Source: Hoplostethus atlanticus
Taxonomy: Eukaryota > Chordata > Actinopteri > Trachichthyiformes > Trachichthyidae
Assembly (NCBI GenBank): GCA_034670405.1
Contig: JAXDDX010000043.1
Coordinates: 248,001 to 312,000 of the forward strand
DNA length: 64,000 bases
Reading direction: 5' to 3'
Part shown: one piece after another, positions 22,871 to 36,609 of the stretch
Numbering within the stretch: the stretch's first letter is position 1
Layout of the letters: each line of letters starts with the position of its first letter
Notes under the pieces: generated by a model
Told to the model about the DNA's origin: nothing
What the model saw: only the letters and a program-made list of their open reading frames with translations
The model's database searches: none
Position numbers and translations under genes: made by a program

Positions 22871-25800
22871 TTCAAAAAACAAATGCTCTGTCATTAGCAA
22901 ATGAATTACAGTTTCTATTTATTGTTATAGTCTCTATGAATTGATTGCACTGGAAACAAATTAGAAAAAATATGACTGAAGAAAATGGCAGCATGTCCTT
23001 TAAAAGCTCTCATCTTGGCTATATGTTGCTGAGTTAGAGCTGCCTCTACAACCACAATATTAAAACCACAGTCTTGGCTCTGTGATGCCAGAGTCGGTGC
23101 TTGGTGTCTCGATGGATCCTGGTACAAGTACTTTTATGTCCCTCTGGCTGACTGTTGATCATGTTTATTCTCTAGTCACTTCGTACTTGATTCACTGTTG
23201 AAGGGATCTCATTGTGGGTCCCATCCCATCCCATAATGCGTTGTGTTGTAGTTGCACTACCTACTCCCACCATACTGTTGCCCCTCTGTGTTGCTGAGCT
23301 AGACTTCTACAGCTCCTAAAACCACAATATAAAAACCAGATGTGAACACTGTGTTCTCTTCCAGTTGCTTTTGGACTGAACTCACAGTCGCATTAAATAT
23401 GTTTGTACAAAAGGTTTCAACAAGGCAATGAGAAAGAAGTACTCCCAGAGATCCTCCTGTAGCACCAGCAGCAGCTCTGACCCTACCCTTTAACAACACT
23501 CAGCAGCTCTTGAAGTATCCCCTATAAGCACACATCATGGACATATGAAATATGTTTGAACAAATGTTTTAAAGCAGCTAATTAGAAAAAGGCATTCTTT
23601 ACATATCCTTTCTAGCCCCAGAGGAGCTTTTTTTCTTTTAAATATGTCTATAGGCAAGAGATGCATTGGCACATCACTGCAGTCATACGAAAGCCTCTTA
23701 TTTTGATTTTTTTCACATTCTTGCTTGACGTGAAAGTTAACATGGCCATTTATGTAGGGAGACATTTTCATTAGACTGGGGTCTCATTATAGAGTTATAA
23801 ACTTGAAACTTGAACTTGAGCTACACAGTGGTCAGTCCGACAATAAAGTAGTCTCACCTTTATTCCTGAAAAGCCTTTTCAAGATAAAGGTCCAGCAATA
23901 TGTTATCTAATACCGTACATCTACAGAAAGGCTTTAAACTAGTCAATTATTTTTACTATAGCTAATCAAACTCTACCCTTTATTATCAAAAGAAGCTCTC
24001 TACATCTGCCCTTAGCACCACCAGAAACCTTAAGGGCATTGCTGTTTAGAAGGGTTCAGAAGGTAACGTTAAAAGATACAGATTACTCATTACTTTCTTA
24101 AAATTGCAGTCAGTAATAAAACCCACTGGAGTGGTCAAACAGTAATGTAAGGTTAATAACACCCTCTTGCTTATCCATGATAAGATCGCTAATTAGCTCC
24201 CTGGTTACAGTAAGAGTTAGAACAGCAGCCAATAATAGCTAGATGGGAATTATAATTTGGAACTAACCCTAACCCTCTTTCACAAAACCCTTAATATGAT
24301 GACATTTACAGTAACTGGGAAAGTTATAAATAAATAAATATCATAAATGATATAATAAAATCAATATTAACCATAAATTTAAAGAAAATATATGAATGTA
24401 TAACCTTGCAATGTAAATTGATTTTGAGTGATCTGAGTAACCTCAAAAGCATTACTATGTTTTCACAGTGAGTTTAGAGTTTAGTGAGTTTAGTTCCCTG
24501 TAAATGTTACAGTTAGCACAGTGCTTTCCAGTTATTTTTACAGCTGCCCCTTCAGCAGTCTGACCAGCTCCCCATCTCCCTCTGTTCAGGTCAGGGAAAC
24601 TTCATTAATGAGGAAAATCTTCATCTTAAAAGCCTCTTAAAAGATTTCCTCTCCTCCCTACTCTTCCTTCCGCCTCCCCTTTCCCTCCTCCTCCCGCCTC
24701 GTCTCTTGTTCCACATCTCCTATTTTGTCGTCTCCTTCTTCCTATACTCTTGTTTTTGCATCCGTATCCTGTGATGCGGAATGGAGTATTAGGTAGTATT
24801 GTACACAGCTTTTATCCTCAAATGCCCTTGGTTCAATACTTACAGTATATACATATCACCCCGTCTGTGTGTGGTTATATTGTGGTGTTAGCCATGTGGT
24901 AAACATTACCTTTAAGCTGAAACCAGTCCCGCGTGCATTTGTGGCGAAAACATATAGATCTAATCAGTGATGTAGTGGTAAATGAAAAGGTGGGTAAACT
25001 ACATGACCTCCAATCGGTGACTATCATAAGGTATCACAATCACAAATATAAATAAAAATCAATTATATTTTCAGAAAATAACAAATATAATAATAATAAT
25101 AATAAATGATTCCTTTTTTTGCTTAAAATACCCTATTTTCATATAACTTACATCAATTTGATATTACTTACTATGATTTATATTATGAAGACAATATCAT
25201 ACAAATACAACAAAATAATAACAGTAGTTATGTGTGAAGTACAACTTCACAGAAACAGAGAACAAGGACATTATACGACAAAGGAACAGAAGAGAGAGAG
25301 ACAATACAAGACGAAAAAGAAAAGTAAGGACAGTGTGGTCTTATAAACAATAATCGGAATCCCTGCTAGTGTAACTATATTTTACTCTAAAGAAAGCAAA
25401 ACTACCTAAATAGTTAGTACCCTAAATATATGTGCACCTAAAACAAATGTATAAAATATTTTCAGCTGAAAGGACCACATCCGTGTGCTTTTTTCCATTG
25501 AATAGGATGATCAAATAGCTCTTCCCAGTGAGCTTGAAAACAATGTGGAATTAAGTTTCTGACACTGCAGGGTAATCTGTTGGTGATGCAGGAGGATAAA
25601 ACATTTTAGACATGCTATGACTGCATTGTTAAGAAAGCGTGATTCATTGTGCAATGGTCAATTTGTAGTTGATCCTGTGTAAGTCAACAACTCCAGAACA
25701 GGTGAAACATCCCCACACCTGAATATTTCCACCAACATGTTTTGTAGGTTTTATGCACTGTTGCACTAACCTCTACAGTGGCCATCTCCTCACATAAGCT

Positions 25801-25969
25801 CTCCGACTGCAACTATAAAGTTCAAATTTTGATTAATCTGTAAACAAGAGTCTTTCAGTCTTCAACCGTAAAATTTTGGTATTGTTTGGCCCATGCTAAA
25901 TGTTTAGACATGTTTTGTTGTCAAAGAAGTGGTTTGGAAACTGCTACTCTCACATTAAGGCCGTAGTTT

Positions 25970-26310
25970 GACAATCGTCAATATCTGGTATTAGTTGTTA
26001 AAAGACCAAAACAATTCACATTGTATATTAGGAGCACACATGTATTAATATTTAAATTAAATACAACAACAATTGACAACAATTTGAGAAAACCTTACCA
26101 AATGGTGTGAACAAGATATTCAGATATATTTCAATTTCATATGAGCATTTCTCAAAGATCTAAACTTTTTTGAACTGTATCAGTTAAAAATAATGTATTC
26201 TTGAATAAGAAAATTAGAAGTATTAACTGAGTAAAAAAATAGTATTCGTTTTTAATGATGAAAACAAACAGTTCTTGGTAGTGGACTTGAGTCGCATCTA
26301 AGATGAAGAT
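25970..26310. mobile_element. Degraded copy of the 31942-32229 MITE
   Basis: It shares CAATATCTGGTA and, at its right side, GATGAAAACAAACAGTTCTTGGTAGTGGACT with the element at 31942. The terminal inverted repeat is worn, so ends are approximate. Confidence 0.6.
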
Positions 26311-26439
26311 TCATAGTTCAAGTTAAATTTTCAAAATAGTGCAACTTTTATTTCTTTTATTAATTAGATACTGCTTAATAAAGAACAAACATGGTTTGTA
26401 GAAAATTATTTTTACCAAAACCTGTTGAGGTGTAATGGT

Positions 26440-28262
26440 GTACATGCATAGATGAGTAATGTGGTTTGATAGTGTACAGCTATAAAGTGGTGTAGTTTAA
26501 TAGTGTAAAGCTATAGAGTGAAGTAGTTTGATAGTGTACAGCTATAGAGTGTAGTTTAATAGTGTACAACTATAGAGTGATGTAATTTAATAATGTAGAG
26601 CTATAGAGTGATGTAATTTGATAGTGTACAGCTATAGAGGAGTGATGTAGTTTAATAGTGTAAAGTTATAGAGTGATGTAGTTTGATAGTGTACAGCTAT
26701 AGTGTAGTTTAATAGTGTACAGCTATAGGAGTGATGTAGTTTAATAGTGTAAAGCTATAGAGTGATGTAGTTTGATAGTGTACAGCTATAGAGTGTAGTT
26801 TAATAGTGTACAATTATAGTGATGTAATTTAATAATGTAGAGCTATAGAGTGATGTAATTTGATAGCGTACAGCTAGAGGAGTGATGTAGTTTAATAGTG
26901 TAAAGCTATAGAGTGATGTAGTTTGATAGTGTACAGCTATAGAGTGATGTAGTTTGATAGTGTACAGCGAAAGAGTGATGTGGTTTGATAGTGTAAAGCT
27001 ATAGTTATGTAGTTTAATAGTGTACAGCTATATAGTGATGTAGTTTGATAGTGTACAACTACAGAGGAGTGATGTAGTTTAATAGTGTACAACTATAGAG
27101 GAGTGATGTAGTTTAATAGTGATGTACTTTGATAGTGTACAACTATAGAGTGATGTAGTTTGATAGCGCACAACTATAGTGATGTAGTTTGATAGTGTAC
27201 AACTATAGAGTGATGTAGTTTGATAGCGCACAACTATAGTGATGTAGTTTGATAGTGTACAACTAGAGTGATGTAGTTTGATAGTGTACAACTATAGAGT
27301 GATGTAGTTTGATAGTGTAAAGCTATAGTTATGTAGTTTAATAGTGTACAGCTATATAGTGATGTAGTTTGATAGTGTACAACTACAGAGGAGTGATGTA
27401 GTTTAATAGTGTACAACTATAGAGGAGTGATGTAGTTTAATAGTGATGTACTTTGATAGTGTACAACTATAGAGGAGTGATGTAGTTTGATAGCGCACAA
27501 CTATAGTGATGTAGTTTGATAGTGTACAACTATAGAGTGATGTAGTTTGATAGTGTAAAGCTATAGTTATGTAGTTTAATAGTGTACAGCTATATAGTGA
27601 TGTAGTTTGATAGTGTACAACTACAGAGGAGTGATGTAGTTTGATAGTGTACAACTATAGAGTGATGTAGTTTGATAGTGTACAGCTATAGAGGAGTGAT
27701 GTAGTTTAATACTGTAAAGCTAAAGAGTGATGTAGTTTAATAGTGTACAGCTATAGAGTGATGTAGTTTGATAGTGTACAGCTATAGTGTAGTTTAATAG
27801 TGTACAGTTATAGGAGTGATGTAGTTTAATAGTGTAAAGCTATAGAGTGATGTAGTTTAATAGTGTACAGCTATAGAGTGATGTAGTTTAATAGTGTACA
27901 GCTATAAAGGAGTGATGTAGTTTGATAGTGTACACCGAAAGAGTGATGTAGTTTGATAGTGTAAAGCTATAGTGATGTAGTTTGATAGTGTACAACTACA
28001 GAGGAGTGATGTAGTTTAATAGTGTACAACTATAGAGTGATGTAGTTTAATAGTGATGCACTTTGATAGTGTACAACTATAGAGTGATGTAGTTTGATAG
28101 CGCACAACTATAGTGATGTAGTTTGATAGTGTACAACTATAGTGATGTAGTTTGATAGTGTACAGCTATAGAGTAATGTAGTTTTAAAGTGTAAAGCTAT
28201 AGTGATGTAGTTTAATAGTGTGAAGCTATAGAGTGATGTAATTTGATAGTGTACAACTACAG
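26440..28262. repeat. 1.8-kb minisatellite, about 31-bp unit, higher-order structure
   Basis: More than 50 units of the form GTGATGTAGTTTGATAGTGT + ACAACTATAGA, varying at G/A (TTTGATAG or TTTAATAG), at GTAAAGCTATAG, and by a GAGGA insertion. Groups of variants repeat together: the block starting ACTACAGAGGAGTGATG occurs near 27059, 27383 and 27988, with a partial one at 27619. Read on the minus strand it stays open for long stretches (YQTTSLYSCTL), but this is a consequence of the repeat and not a gene. Confidence 0.97.
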
Positions 28263-28493
28263 TGTCATATCCTGAATTTAGCTCTTGAAGTCCATGATAA
28301 TGTGTGAACCGCCATCAGCAGGACTAGTATTTGCTTCTCTTTTGCAAACACCACTTGGGCTGTGTTAGCCTCCTTACAGTTAGCCTGGTTAGAAAATCAA
28401 ATCTATCTAGGTCTTCCCTCACTGTTTCCCTAGTCTGAGAGACGCAGCAAAGCTAAAAATAGCCTTGAAACTCACATCAATACACTGTCGAGT

Positions 28494-28515
28494 CACACAC
28501 ACACACACACACACA
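28494..28515. repeat. (CA)n microsatellite
   Basis: About 11 CA units in intron 2. Confidence 0.9.
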
Positions 28516-30341
28516 GGGCTTAATTTGTCTAATATATCTGTGTGAGAAAGAGGAAAAACTGTTAATACACAAATGTATGAAATTATAATGGAAATATAAT
28601 GAAAAAATGTAATCAAACGTATTTCAGCAATAACTGTTTCACAGTTTCCCTATGTCTTGCCACTCACTTTGTAATGTAATAACAACATAAAATGTAATAG
28701 CTTATTACATTATCAACCAGAGGGTCGTTACGTTGTGTGTTCAGCATTTTAATACATTATAAATTAATATGAGATTAGATTAAACCTGAAATTGGGTTGT
28801 TGCAGCAGCAAATACTAATAGGATACAGCAAAAATAAGCATAAAAACTGACAATTTCAAAACACGTTAAGTAGAACGGACATCAGTTTCAGGGTCACAAA
28901 GGAAAGGAGGAACAATTTTTTGAGTTTTGGGATCCAGCCATTATCTCTGCTTTATCCCCCTCCATCCATCCATCTCTCTCTCTCTCTCTCTCGCTTTGTG
29001 TGTGTGTTTGCCAGCTGCTGCCATTCTCTCTCTTTGTCTTTAACAATAAAATGCTGACTAGTTATTCTTCCCTTAACCTTCTTCTCTCTCTCTCTGTGCA
29101 TGCAGTGCCTTATCAAACAACCAAGGGTGTGTGGGTGTGTTAGCAGATACATGAAGCTTGTGCAACAGGAGAGACATAAAGGGGAAACTGACAGAGGGGA
29201 AGCAACTGACAATGTATACCAGTTTAAATTCCTATAAGTCTATTTTTTCATGGTCATTTCATATTCAGTGTGTGGTCTAAATTTAAATTGGAACACTCAG
29301 TATACTGGAATTTAACCAAAAGTCTAAAGCAGATTATGGACAAAAGCATCACGTCTATCACGTTCTGCTCTCTCACACTTCTGAATGGATTTGGTTGGGG
29401 GAGTTGGTTTAGTAGCTTGCAATTCTCAGTGTAGATGGTGAATTAAGCTGATTCCTATATACAGTCAGAGTCAGTTGGTATCGCTAGCCTAGTTAGCTGA
29501 CACGCTAACAAATGCAGCAGCCTTACTCACAAGCAAAACCTGCCATCCTCATCCTACATGCGGTCCAGGGCAGGAATCATTCAAGAACTATACTAGATAA
29601 TACCAGGTTCAATGACCAAACAAGAAAGATTCAAGATTGTGATGGGTTGATCCACATATCCGTTACATATCCGTTGTTCATTTGAATGATCCTTTAAATT
29701 GAAGGAGTTGAAATCATTTCAGTTGTTGTGTTATTGTAATTTACTTTATTTGGCAGAGAAATATATTCCTGTATACACGTGTATATGAAATGTTTGCATG
29801 TTCAGAAGACTTAGACACATACATTTTACACTATTAAATTATTTATACTCTCAATTAAATGTGACTGCAACAAGCAGATGTTAAAATATTACATCAGTTG
29901 AGCATGAAACATTTTTGTTTTTCTGAAAGTAGTCATGAAAGTTAAGCAGCTTAAGTTTAACTTTATTTGTCACAACTGGCAATATGCTTTGATCAAATAT
30001 GAAATCATAAATATAGGAACATAATCACAGTAATTATAAAGTCAATTTAATAATTTACTTTGTCATCCTTATCATCTTGCACACACACCTCCATACACAT
30101 CAACGAGACGGAGGTTGAGCGTGTCACCAGCTTCCACATCTCTGAGGACCTCTCTTGTACCCTCAACACCTCAACCCTGGTCAAGAAGGCTCACCAGCAT
30201 CTCTTCTTCCTGAGGAGACTGAAGAAAGTCCACCTGTCTCCTCAGATTCTGGTGAACAGCGCGCAGCATCGTCAAGGACTCCTCTCACCCCTGCCCACCT
30301 GAATACAGGTCCCTCCAACCCAGGACCAGCAGCAGGCAGCA

Positions 30342-30361
30342 CCCCCCCCCCCCCCCCCCCC
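30342..30361. repeat. Poly-C run
   Basis: About 20 consecutive C in the LINE 3' region. The exact length is uncertain because homopolymers are error-prone in assembly. Confidence 0.85.
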
Positions 30362-30631
30362 TTCGGACATCTCCGGTCCCCCTACACCTGTACTATTCAT
30401 CTATATTTTTTGCACTATGTATACCTTGCACCATTTATTTTGTACCCTGTTTATAACATCATTATTATTTATACTGTACATATTTAGTGTATTCATTTCA
30501 GTCTGTTCATTCTGTTAATACTGTCATTATTGTTAACACTACATATCTAGAGTATTCATCTCACACTGTTCATACTGTCCATACTGTATATAGCATATTC
30601 ATATCTTGCCTTACTGTTTATTTTATATTTA

Positions 30632-31609
30632 CAGTTTTTCTCAGTCACTTTGGTCGCTTTCTCAGATCAGAATTGAAATTCTCAAAACTACTTGTTCAAC
30701 CTCCACATCATCTAGTCACTTGTGCACATCATAAAATCAGCTTCTCATTCTTTTGAACAAATTGCAAATGCTTTAGCACATTCATGCAAATGGTTATGTA
30801 CAACCGTCTGCTGTTTCCTACATTATCAATAGTTTATGTCATGCTGATCAAAATGTATTATATTGGTTCTCTGTTGAATAGTCTCACCCCCCAGAACATC
30901 TAGGCACTAGTTCATTGCATAAGTCATTACATGCAAAATGGTTGAACCAGTTGTCATAATCTGTCAAGCATATTTTCTATACATTTCTATTAGACTTTTT
31001 TTGTAAATGTGTCCTGAATTGATGAATCTTGACTTTCACTACAGTTTTTCTCAGTTGTTTTGGCTCAATTCTCCAATGACAGTTGAAGTCGTGAAAACAA
31101 TATGTGAAATTCTCCACATTTTGTTACCTGAGCACAACAGAAAGAGCATTTCTCTTTGTTACCATTTGCAAATGTTTGAGCACATTTAGGCAAATGCCTA
31201 ACAATTATGACTGACAATTTGAACAATTATTGGTTGTATATGTCTTTTGAAATTGATATATGCCATACAGAAAAAGTGCAGCCTTGTGCATTTTCAATCA
31301 TTGTCATCAAACCCTTCGCCATAGTTTCCATCAGAGTACACTGTTATATTGACAACATGGCTAAGCATTCTGACTCTCTCGTTTGTACTCAATGACACAA
31401 GGACTTGTCATTCTGATGGCACTGACATGTTCATTGACATAAAGATTTACTTTTGAGAGATGAACTAAGGATTTTGAGCAAGTTACGGGCTTTTGCAGGT
31501 AATCCATTGTGTGGTGCTGTTTGTACCAATTGTTTCGAGAAATGCGTTTACTGTTTTGCAAATCTTAAGGATGATTCGAGAAATGTACTAAAGCGACTGA
31601 GAAAAACTG
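30632..31609. mobile_element. Two-unit Tc1/mariner-type MITE inside LINE
   Basis: The left end CAGTTTTTCTCAGTCACTTT and right end (reverse complement CAGTTTTTCTCAGTCGCTTT) match, with TA at both flanks (30630-30631, 31610-31611). A second left end, CAGTTTTTCTCAGTTGTTTT, starts at 31042, also after TA. The next 150 bp of each unit are similar (e.g. ATTGCAAATGCTTTAGCACA and TTTGCAAATGTTTGAGCACA). So two units lie head-to-tail. Confidence 0.8.
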
Positions 31610-31941
31610 TAATATTTATGTAGAACTATATATATGTACATACTCACTTACGCACTTTACTGCTATTTGCACTTGATGCCAAACTGCATTTCGTTGTCTC
31701 AGTACTCTGTGCAATGACAATAAAGTTGAATCTAATCTAATCTAATCTTATGTCTGTGTATATATAGATAAATTATGATTGGATTGACATGCAATATTTG
31801 GTTGTAGACATACCAATAAATGTAGGGTTTTGAAGATTATCAGCACCTAATATCAAGTTCCAGAAAAAAAAAACAGCACACATGAATAGAAATTAAAACA
31901 ATTATATTTGTATGAGGAAAATACATTTTAGGCTATACTTA

Positions 31942-32229
31942 CAGTGGACTCCAAAAGTCTGAGTCCACTACCAAGAACTCATTATTTATCAAAAAATAAT
32001 AAAAAAAAATTTAGTCAAATGATACTTTCTCAAATAAGGTTTGGAAGTCTTTCAAAGTTTAAGCACTAGCAGTAGCAACACATAGAGGACCATATTAATT
32101 TAGTCAATATCTGGTAGTTAGTTACAGACATAGTAGCACAGCATACATATGTAAATATTTGATTTTTTTTTTTTAAATGATGAAAACAAATAGTTCTTGG
32201 TAGTGGAGTCAGACTTTTGGACCAAACTG
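31942..32229. mobile_element. 288-bp MITE with 38-bp inverted ends
   Basis: The ends share TCCAAAAGTCTGA and TCCACTACCAAGAACT in inverted orientation. The left flank has TA and the right flank TG. The size and CAGT start suggest a Tc1/mariner-type MITE. Confidence 0.8.
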
Positions 32230-33490
32230 TGTCTTTGATTGGGTTGAATATGGTCGAGTCATGATGTGAGACAACAGGTAGATTAACATTAGCATATTTC
32301 CATTACAACAGTGCATGTGATGTAAGTTTCATTGTCACACAAACAGCATATTTGTTTGTCAACATAAAATTTTAGCATTGTTACCAATTTCGACTTAAGA
32401 ATCAAAACTACACAAATCAAACAACAACAGCACCTATTGGCAACAGCGCCTACTAGCAAGCACTTTTGACACCGGAAGTTAAATAGAACTTCCACTGACC
32501 AGGTCGACCTTTCTCTGCACTAGCTAAAGCTAATAAGCTATGCTAGCTAAAGCTAAAAAAACAACAACATTCAAACAGAGGCTACTAGCTAATCGACATG
32601 GACTAAGCATGGTTAACCGCAATCACTGTTTATACATGTCAGCATTGTTGGCAATATGCATGTAATCAAAATACACAACCAGAACAAACAACTTACTTAT
32701 GCTAAGGTATGTTAGCTAGCATTAATATCTGGAACCCAGTGCTCATCCTACCTCCAGTTATCCATAATATGGCCATCAAGCCCACTTAAAAAATAGCATT
32801 GGCTACAAACTTTGTAGCAACCAGTCATACAATCAAATAGAATCCAAAGTAACAAATCAATTAGTGAATTATATAATAATAAGCCACTTACCTTGATCAG
32901 AAAATCAGCAACATTTGCAGGTGAAGTATCTCTCTCAGGATATTCAGTCCACCGGATGATCCACGCCCCCAAGCATGTGCATTTCAAAATGTTAAACTCA
33001 ATGTGTTACACCAATGGCAATGTTGTACGGAGCTGTGCCTACAGCCACACACAAAAATGTAGCACCTTAAAAAAATATTTGAATGATGTATCTCAATATT
33101 TCAGAAAATGCTGACAAAAGTTGACGTTGTTCCTCGCATACCAATATGTGGCTCACACAGAAAGGAGGCAGGCTGTATTGTGACACTGACATCTTGGTGT
33201 TATTGCTCTTTGATCATGTTCACAAATTCAGTTTTAAAGTTTGATTAAGGGACTCCTTAGATTGTCATGTTAGATTTCCTCAAACAATACCAATGTTTGA
33301 TTTTTATGAACAAGGATACCACAGAAAATAAGAATGGCATTGTGGAAAAAACCAAGCTTTATGAAAAAGAACTGATTCTGAACGTTGAATTGGAGCTCCT
33401 GAGAGCTATTTAAGAAGTGCATGGAAATGTGATTGGTTTAAGATCCAATTGCCAAAGTACAAAATACCAAATAAACAATTGAGAATGTGT

Positions 33491-33508
33491 ATGTGTGTGT
33501 GTGTGTGT
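33491..33508. repeat. (TG)n microsatellite beside exon 2c donor
   Basis: Short TG array that is (AC)n in sense, beginning at intron position 4 after exon 2c. Confidence 0.9.
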
Positions 33509-33512
33509 TTAC

Positions 33513-33696
33513 CTCTCTCTTGTACATAGTAAGCCAGGTAGAGATCAAGCTCTTTGACGGAGACAGAGATGTGTCGAGGCTGGACACAGAGGATTGGATT
33601 GGAACACTGGCCTCCTTTCACCAGCCGCTCACCATCTGTGCTTTCCAATGGGATTCCTTTAAACAGGATCACCATCACCAGGTCCAACCTCCACAC
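33513..33696 (-). CDS. nfic: nfic exon 2c, C-terminal part of DNA-binding domain
   Basis: The exon has 184 nt, phase 0 in and phase 1 out, with acceptor atcctag and donor AGAGAG|gtaaac. It encodes [61 protein letters not shown]. This is the end of the NFI MH1-like DNA-binding and dimerisation domain and is nearly identical to vertebrate NFIs. The C-x5-C-x4-H spacing (QC, LC, RH) fits the zinc site proposed for the MH1-like fold. In other vertebrate NFI genes this is not a separate exon but the 3' third of one 532-bp exon. Confidence 0.97.
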
Positions 33697-34979
<1,283 letters not shown>

Positions 34980-35069
34980 CTACATATAGAAAAACATTGA
35001 AAAGGAAAATCACTCAATAGTTGGCCACGGAGCAAAATTTGGTCTTCTTAGTATTGTGACAGAGAGGCA

Positions 35070-35227
35070 ATGTTGGTGTTTTTAAAGCCTAAGTATAGTG
35101 ACAGGAAATTAAGTTGGTGTTTTTAAAGCCTTAGTTTGGGAACAGTCAACTAAAGTTGGTGTTTTAAAAGCCTGAGTATTGGAACAGTCAACTAAAGTTG
35201 ATCTTTAAGTATTTGGACAGAGTTATA
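35070..35227. repeat. Minisatellite, about 42-bp unit
   Basis: Four units of GTTGGTGTTTTTAAAGCCT + AAGTAT...GGAACAGTCAACTAAA. A further unit (GGTCTTTTTAATGCCTAAGT) lies at 36838, beyond the mobile element, so the element entered this array. Confidence 0.8.
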
Positions 35228-35641
35228 GGGTTCTATTTTCCTGAATCAATGGTGCATGGCACAAAGCGCAGTCAAAGGCACACATATGGGGTTGAATTAG
35301 GAGGAATAAATTATCAGTAAGTGTAGTGGGCCTGGCTTCAATCCTGACCAATCACATTACCTCTTTTCCTTCCCTTTAATAGCAGTGCACTCTGCGCCAC
35401 AGCACTCAGACAATTTGGTGATGGAAGAGAACAGTGTGGAGCGGCTCCATCACAAAAGCCTCTCCCAAGAGGAAACTGATGTTCTTCTGCAGCAGGTGTA
35501 GAATCGCCACAAGTGAATATACGGCCTAGTTAACCAATCAGTTTTATAAAAAAATTTTATGATATTGAAATTCCCCTCAATGTTGTACTCTGTACCTCCT
35601 GGTGCATACTGAGAGTTCTATGTTGGATGACAATCATTCAC

Positions 35642-36609
35642 ACCAGTATGTTAGCCCTTTTGAATTACCTGTTTTTAATGGAACATATTGTTCAAACATT
35701 AACATTAACTAAGGAGCTGTGTCCATGAGTCCACAATAAGAAAAACACTAAACAAGACTGGTGTTCATGAGAGGATACCAAGGAAGAAACCACTGCTCTC
35801 CACAAAAAAATTGCTGCCCATCTCATGTTTGCCAAAGACCACCTAGATGTTCCACGAAGCTACTGGAACAATGTCCTGTGGACTGATGAGACAAGAATTG
35901 AACTTTATGGCAAACAACAACGATATGTTTGGAGGAAAGCATACCAACAGCAAAACCTCAGCCCAACCGTGAAGCATTGTGGAGGGAGCATCATGGTTTG
36001 GAGCTGCTTTGCTGCCTCAGGGCCTGGGTGGCTTGAAATCATTGAGGGAACAATGAATTCCAAATTGTATCAGAAAATTCTACAGCAGAATATCAGGGTA
36101 ACAGTTGGGTCATACAGCATGACAATGACCCCAAACACAAAAGCAATCTACAACAGAATGGCTTAAACAATTTTGAATGACCAAGTCAGAGTCCTGACCT
36201 TAACCCTACTGAAATGCTGTGGTGTGACCTGAAGCAAGACATCCCAAAAATATAAAGGAACTTAAAGGGTTCTGTAAGGAGGAATGGTCCAAAATACCTC
36301 GTAACCATTATACAGGTGTGATCAGCAACTACAGGAAACATTTGGTTGAGATTATTGCTGCTACAGGAGGTTCCACCAGTTACTAAATCTCATGGTTCAC
36401 ATACTTTTTCCAATCCAAGATGTTATTGTTTGAACAATATGTTCAATAAAGACATGGAAAAGTACAAAGTTTTGTGTGTTATTTGTTATTTGTTAAATCA
36501 GCATTTATCTATTATTATGACTTAGGTGAAGATCAGACCATGTTTTAGGAGCCATTCATACAGGAATGCAGGTAATCCAAAGGGGTTCACAAACTTTTTC
36601 TCTTTACTG
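35642..36609 (+). mobile_element. Tc1-like transposon, nested, truncated left end
   Basis: The right end is the reverse complement of CAGTAAAGAGAAAAAGTTTG, next to TA at 36610. The left side matches only from GTATGTTAGCCCTTTTGAAT inward, so the outer ~18 bp of the left inverted repeat are lost or diverged. The empty site is visible in the copy at 14705-15560 (between CATTCATACCA and TAGTTAGAATG). Confidence 0.85.
35825..36400 (+). pseudogene. Tc1 transposase fragment
   Basis: It encodes MFAKDHLDVPRSYWNNVLWT, DETRIELYG, VKHCGGSIMVWSCFAASGPG and WLEIIEGTMNS. These motifs surround the first catalytic Asp of Tc1 transposases (WTDET here). Further on are HDNDPKHK-like and LNPTEMLW-like relics in other frames (36117-36230), so the second Asp and the Glu region are frameshifted. 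Non-functional. Confidence 0.85.

Larger units (their letters stand above)
30060..31750 (+). mobile_element. Rex1/L2-like LINE 3' end interrupted by a MITE
   Basis: At 30090-30260 it encodes INETEVERVTSFHISEDLSC and LVKKAHQHLFFLRRLKKVHL, a region after the RT domain of fish Rex1/L2-type LINEs, followed by UTR-like sequence. The LINE end returns at 31640-31745: GCATTTCGTTGTCTCAGTAC, GACAATAAAGTTGAATC and then (TAATC)n. The segment between (30632-31609) is a DNA element. The LINE is truncated at its 5' side. Confidence 0.8.
12663..33512 (-). other. nfic intron 2, 20.8 kb, repeat-rich
   Basis: The largest intron here separates the DNA-binding domain from exon 3. It carries the hAT, Harbinger, L1, LINE, SINE, MITE and minisatellite features listed separately. 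Between them, 23000-26000, 28300-30050 and 32250-33480 hold AT-rich sequence, a pyrimidine-rich stretch at 24640-24725 and CT/GA runs at 28970-29095, with no gene recognised. Confidence 0.75.

Noticed and set aside
26440-28262. Several minus-strand open frames (YQTTSLYSCTLSNYIT-type repeats)
   Set aside because: They result from a minisatellite whose unit lacks stops in one frame. There is no start context, splice pattern or family match.
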